In this document: positions 60,447 to 64,000 of the stretch, piece after piece | Layout of the letters: each line of letters begins with the position of its first letter | Position numbering within the stretch: the first letter of the stretch is position 1 | NCBI RefSeq assembly: GCF_030769565.1 | Contig: NZ_JAVCAP010000002.1 | Location: 62,001-126,000 of the forward strand | Source: Methylophilus aquaticus | GTDB lineage: Bacteria > Pseudomonadota > Gammaproteobacteria > Burkholderiales > Methylophilaceae | Direction: 5' to 3' | Length of the DNA stretch: 64,000 nucleotides | Notes under the pieces: generated by a model | The model's input: the letters and a program-made list of their open reading frames with translations, nothing else | Told to the model about the DNA's origin: nothing | The model's database searches: none | Made by a program: the position numbers and the translations under genes

Positions 60447-62645
60447 ATGAAATGCACCCCTCAAAAACTGTCATTTGCCGTGCTTTATGCTATTTGTCTA
60501 AACCAAGCGGTTGCAGCAGAAAGCAAAACAAATGATGCTCAGGTTGATACCTTGGATGAAGTAAAGGTCAACGCCTCCGCGGATGCCAATGCCAAAGGAC
60601 TGATGAAACCCTATGCCGGTGGTCAGGTTGCCAAAGGCGGCCGCGTGGGGGTGATGGGAAACCAGGATGCAATGGATACGCCGTTTTCCATCAACGCCTA
60701 TACCAACGCGCTCATACAGAATCAGCAGGCGCGCAGTGTGGGCGATGTGTTGCTGAATGATCCTTCTGTACGTGTTGCCCGCGGTTTCGGTAACTTTCAG
60801 GAATCATACTTTATACGTGGTTATATTTTGAACTCGGACAGTGTGGCCTACAACGGCTTGTATGGATTGTTGCCACGTCAATATATCTCTGCTGAATTGT
60901 TTGAGCGGGTAGAGGTGCTGCGTGGCGCTTCTGCTTTCTTGAATGGCGCTAGCCCTAATGGTGACGGAATTGGAGGCTCTATTTCTTTATTGCCCAAACG
61001 TGCCCCTAATGACCCTTTAAATCTGGTGACAACAGGGTGGAGCTCTGGCAACCAGCAGTTTGTTTCAGCTGATATTGCACGACGTTTTGGACCTGATGAC
61101 AGTGCCGGTTTGCGGCTGAATGTTTCCAAGCGTAAAGGGGGAACTGCTGTTGACCGAGAGCATGTTGAGCTTGATTTGATCTCGCTGGGGTTTGACTGGC
61201 GAGGCGAAAATATACGTGTATCCGCGGATGCTGGCTATCAGGACAATAAGCTGAATGAAACCAGAACCAACGTCACTTTAAGTGCCAGCAGTCCAGCAAT
61301 TACTGGCGTGCCAAGCGCACCTGCCAGTGATAAGAACTGGGCTCAACCATGGTCATATTCGAATGAGCGCGATGTGTTTGGTACTTTGCGCGCAGAGTGG
61401 GATGTAAGCGCCCAGTTAACAGCCTATGCCGCAGCAGGCGCTCGCCATACCAAAGAGGCGAATTCCCTGGCAAATCTCACGTTAAGCAATTCAAGTACGG
61501 GTGCCGGGACGATGTCGAGATTCGATAATATTCGTGATGAATCAGTCATTACTGGAGAAGCTGGCTTGAAGGGGACGTTTAATACGGCCTCCATTGAGCA
61601 CGACTGGGTGCTTTCTACCAGTGCGTATTCAGCAGTGCGCAAGATTGACTTTGCATTTCAGCATAGTTTAAACACTAATCTTTATACACCAGTTTATTAT
61701 GCGCAACCCGCTTTCACTGGTGCTAATGCGGCTCCATTTGATCTCTACGTCAACTATGAGGCAAATCTGCAAAGCGTGGCGCTGGGTGATACCTTGTCAT
61801 TGTTTGATAAGCGTTTATTGCTGACATTAGGCGCACGTCAGCAGAATTTGAAGTATATAAATAAAAACGCGACAGGTGCCACGACCAGTCAATACGACGA
61901 AAGCAAGTTAAGCCCAGCATTAGGTATGGTAGTTAAGCCATGGCAAGGGATCTCGCTTTATGCAAACTATATCGAGGCGTTGTCACAGGGTGATACCGCA
62001 CCTGCAACTGCAAATGGGAGTCCGGTTGTGAATGCCGGTCAGGTGCTGGCACCATTTGTTTCCAAGCAAAAAGAGGTGGGTGCCAAATTTGATTTTGGTA
62101 AAGTGCGACTGACAACTGCTTATTTCACCACTGAGAAGCCCAGAGGAGTGACCAACACATCCAATATTTTTAAACAAGAAGGCAGCGAAGATCATCAAGG
62201 CGTAGAGCTGATGACTTATGGAGAGGTTATGGCTGGCCTGCGATTGCTGGGCGGTGTGACATGGCTGGATACCAAACAAAAGAACACCAATAATGCTGCT
62301 ACTGAAGGCAAGCGCACGATAGGCGTCCCTGATAAACAAGCTAATTTGGGCGTTGAGTGGGATGTGCGAGGGGCATCAGGATTGACCTTGGATGCACGCG
62401 TGATTGTAACAGACAGTGTTTATGCCAATGCTGCCAATACACTTGAAGTACCCGGTTGGACAAGGCTGGATATTGGCGCACGCTATGTCACCGATATCAA
62501 AGGTAAATTAGTCACTGTACGAGGCCGTGTAGATAATGTGACTGACCGTGACTACTGGGCCTCCAGTGGCGGGTTCCCTAATAATGGCTATCTGGTATTG
62601 GGTGCGCCACGCATGGTCACCGTCAGTGCGCAACTCGATTTTTAA
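60447..62645 (+). CDS. TonB-dependent siderophore receptor, second copy
   Basis: This 732-residue receptor starts MKCTPQKLSFAVLYAICLNQ with a signal peptide, has a plug with MDTPFSINAYTNALIQNQQA and RVEVLRGASAFLNGASPNGD, and a barrel ending VTVSAQLDF. It is of the siderophore receptor type but quite different from the first receptor, so it may take another xenosiderophore. AGGA precedes the ATG at 60447, and only 25 bp separate the two receptor genes, so both use the Fur promoter at 58229. Confidence 0.92.
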   Translation: MKCTPQKLSFAVLYAICLNQAVAAESKTNDAQVDTLDEVKVNASADANAKGLMKPYAGGQVAKGGRVGVMGNQDAMDTPFSINAYTNALIQNQQARSVGDVLLNDPSVRVARGFGNFQESYFIRGYILNSDSVAYNGLYGLLPRQYISAELFERVEVLRGASAFLNGASPNGDGIGGSISLLPKRAPNDPLNLVTTGWSSGNQQFVSADIARRFGPDDSAGLRLNVSKRKGGTAVDREHVELDLISLGFDWRGENIRVSADAGYQDNKLNETRTNVTLSASSPAITGVPSAPASDKNWAQPWSYSNERDVFGTLRAEWDVSAQLTAYAAAGARHTKEANSLANLTLSNSSTGAGTMSRFDNIRDESVITGEAGLKGTFNTASIEHDWVLSTSAYSAVRKIDFAFQHSLNTNLYTPVYYAQPAFTGANAAPFDLYVNYEANLQSVALGDTLSLFDKRLLLTLGARQQNLKYINKNATGATTSQYDESKLSPALGMVVKPWQGISLYANYIEALSQGDTAPATANGSPVVNAGQVLAPFVSKQKEVGAKFDFGKVRLTTAYFTTEKPRGVTNTSNIFKQEGSEDHQGVELMTYGEVMAGLRLLGGVTWLDTKQKNTNNAATEGKRTIGVPDKQANLGVEWDVRGASGLTLDARVIVTDSVYANAANTLEVPGWTRLDIGARYVTDIKGKLVTVRGRVDNVTDRDYWASSGGFPNNGYLVLGAPRMVTVSAQLDF

Positions 62646-62660
62646 TGTTTGAATCTATTT

Positions 62661-63965
62661 ATGCGTCCATTCTTTCTTAAAGTGCACCGCTGGTTAGGCC
62701 TGGCCAGCGCGCTGTTTTTGCTGCTGACCGGGCTGACCGGGGCGCTCATTTCGTGGGACCACGAGCTCGATGAATGGCTCAATCCGGCGTGGATGCATAG
62801 CAGCGCAACGGGCGCACACTTGCCTTCACTTGCACTGGCACAACAGGTGGCCCATCGCTATCCGCAAGCACAGGTGACCTCGATTCCGCTTGCCGTGGAA
62901 GCCGGGCATACCCTGTCAATTGGCGTGAAGTCGCAGGTTGATCCTAGCAGCGGCCAGCTGTATGACCTCGGGTTTAACCAGGTGTTTATGGACCCGGTCA
63001 CCGGGCAGGAACTGGGTAAGCGGGAGTGGGGTGCAGTGTGGCCGTTGGACCGTACCAACTTTGTCTCGTTCTTGTATAAACTGCATTACAGCCTGCATTT
63101 GCCCGAAATGTGGGGGATTGACCGCTGGGGTATCTGGCTGATGGGAATCGTCGCGATCATTTGGCTGATAGACAGCTTTGTCGGGGTTTACCTCACCTTG
63201 CCAAAGTCGGCAAAAGTGGCCAGACGCAAGCCGGGTGTATCCGCAACGATGTCCCATACGTCATTTGGCAAACGCTGGTTGCCTGCGTGGAAGATCCGCT
63301 GGAACAGTAGCGAGCATAAGCGCTACTTTGATCTGCATCGTGCGTTTGGTTTGTGGACATGGCTGCTGCTGATTATTCTGGCTTTTTCTGCGTTCGCACT
63401 CAATTTACGGCGTGAAGTGTTTATGCCGTTGATGCAATCAGCTTTTACATTGACGCCCACCCCCTTTGATTTACGCAAGCCACTGCCAAAATTGGAACAA
63501 GTGCCGCCTAACGTTGGTTTTGAACAGGTGCTGGCGCTGGCAATCCGTGACGCAAGGGCAAATGGCTGGCACGAGCCTGCCGGGCGCATTTCCTATAGTC
63601 TGCCTTATCAGCTGTTTAGCGTAGATTTTTACTCCCCTGACGCTGATCACGGCGTGGCCGGCGCAGGGCACAAGCGCTTGTACTACGATGCGATCGACGC
63701 CCGGCCATTGGGGCAGCGCATTCCATGGCAAGGGACGGCAGGAGACCTCATTTTGCAAGCGCAGTTCCCCTTACACTCAGGACGCATATTAGGCTTGCCG
63801 GGCAGAATTCTGATTTCTGTCATGGGTGTCGTGGTGGCCATGCTTTCTGTCACTGGCGTGTATTTATGGTGGAAAAAACGCAAGGCGAGAAAAGTATCCG
63901 TCATGATTGCGCAAGGCAGCACACAGCTGCATGCATACCGGCCCGATCGGGTGGATGTTTTTTGA
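62661..63965 (+). CDS. PepSY-associated membrane protein (PiuB-like), second copy
   Basis: This 434-residue protein (ATG at 62661; a TTG at 62649 is in frame) has four or so transmembrane helices with KVHRWLGLASALFLLLTGLT at the N-terminus, HELDEWLNP, LYKLHYSLHLPEMWG, a central FDLHRAFGLWTWLLLII and an end IRILGLPG-like segment followed by GVYLWWKKRKAR. It is related to, but larger than, the copy at 55124. It follows the receptor gene closely and may reduce or release iron taken up by it. Confidence 0.88.
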   Translation: MRPFFLKVHRWLGLASALFLLLTGLTGALISWDHELDEWLNPAWMHSSATGAHLPSLALAQQVAHRYPQAQVTSIPLAVEAGHTLSIGVKSQVDPSSGQLYDLGFNQVFMDPVTGQELGKREWGAVWPLDRTNFVSFLYKLHYSLHLPEMWGIDRWGIWLMGIVAIIWLIDSFVGVYLTLPKSAKVARRKPGVSATMSHTSFGKRWLPAWKIRWNSSEHKRYFDLHRAFGLWTWLLLIILAFSAFALNLRREVFMPLMQSAFTLTPTPFDLRKPLPKLEQVPPNVGFEQVLALAIRDARANGWHEPAGRISYSLPYQLFSVDFYSPDADHGVAGAGHKRLYYDAIDARPLGQRIPWQGTAGDLILQAQFPLHSGRILGLPGRILISVMGVVVAMLSVTGVYLWWKKRKARKVSVMIAQGSTQLHAYRPDRVDVF

Positions 63966-64000
63966 GTCATTCACAAGCATAGTCATGCGATTGCATGGCT

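Overview
This window looks like a chromosomal segment of a betaproteobacterium, most likely an obligate methylotroph of the family Methylophilaceae. That placement is an inference from gene content: an MxaD-like periplasmic protein, a bioBFHCD run, xseB-ispA-dxs, FolE2, a class I KARI operon, PEP-CTERM sorting, and GC content near 50%. No rRNA, tRNA or CRISPR array was seen.

Layout. 1-1062: start of a UvrD/Rep helicase gene, a candidate small RNA, and trmL. 1152-18467: a complete MSHA-type (mannose-sensitive haemagglutinin) type IV pilus locus, with mshE and mshG first, then the pilins and minor pilins (A, C, D, O, P), the large adhesin mshQ, and the assembly genes mshI, I2, J, K, L, M, N. 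A sigma-54 promoter precedes the major pilin gene, and mshM appears to carry a single-base frameshift at its end. 18491-24919: comF, then the biotin operon bioB-F-H-C-D with a rhomboid protease gene. 25003-28562: two LPS core glycosyltransferase genes (waaG-like and waaC) separated by an intact IS3-family element with a 4-bp target duplication. 28596-33050: a small inverted-repeat element, grpE-dnaK-dnaJ with two sigma-32 promoters, and a second candidate small RNA. 33195-42489: an orphan ParA, corA, aroC, an MFS transporter, folE2 with a fossil copy of its 3' end, dxs, ispA, xseB and an esterase. 42510-46747: a second pilin gene with its own sigma-54 promoter, an MxaD-like protein, a YVTN propeller, a PEP-CTERM protein and rppH. 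46755-51170: psd and the ilvB-H-C operon, with degenerate copies of the ilvC tail downstream. 51293-63965: an iron and haem acquisition island.

The iron island is the most unusual part. Two Fur-box promoters of identical geometry drive two gene blocks. The first reads a 102-residue protein of unknown function, a cysteine-free paralogue of ribosomal protein S4, hemP, a CxxC mini-protein, tonB-exbB-exbD, a PepSY membrane protein, a small membrane protein, an azurin and a DUF6607-like protein. The second reads two TonB-dependent receptors and another PepSY protein. A ribosomal protein paralogue placed under an apparent Fur promoter, inside a TonB/haem locus, is the best candidate here for an undescribed system.

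Two themes recur. Two unlinked intergenic loci encode putative small RNAs with a TTTCCTCC (anti-Shine-Dalgarno) loop and an intrinsic terminator. And two genes (folE2, ilvC) are followed by decayed copies of their own 3' ends.
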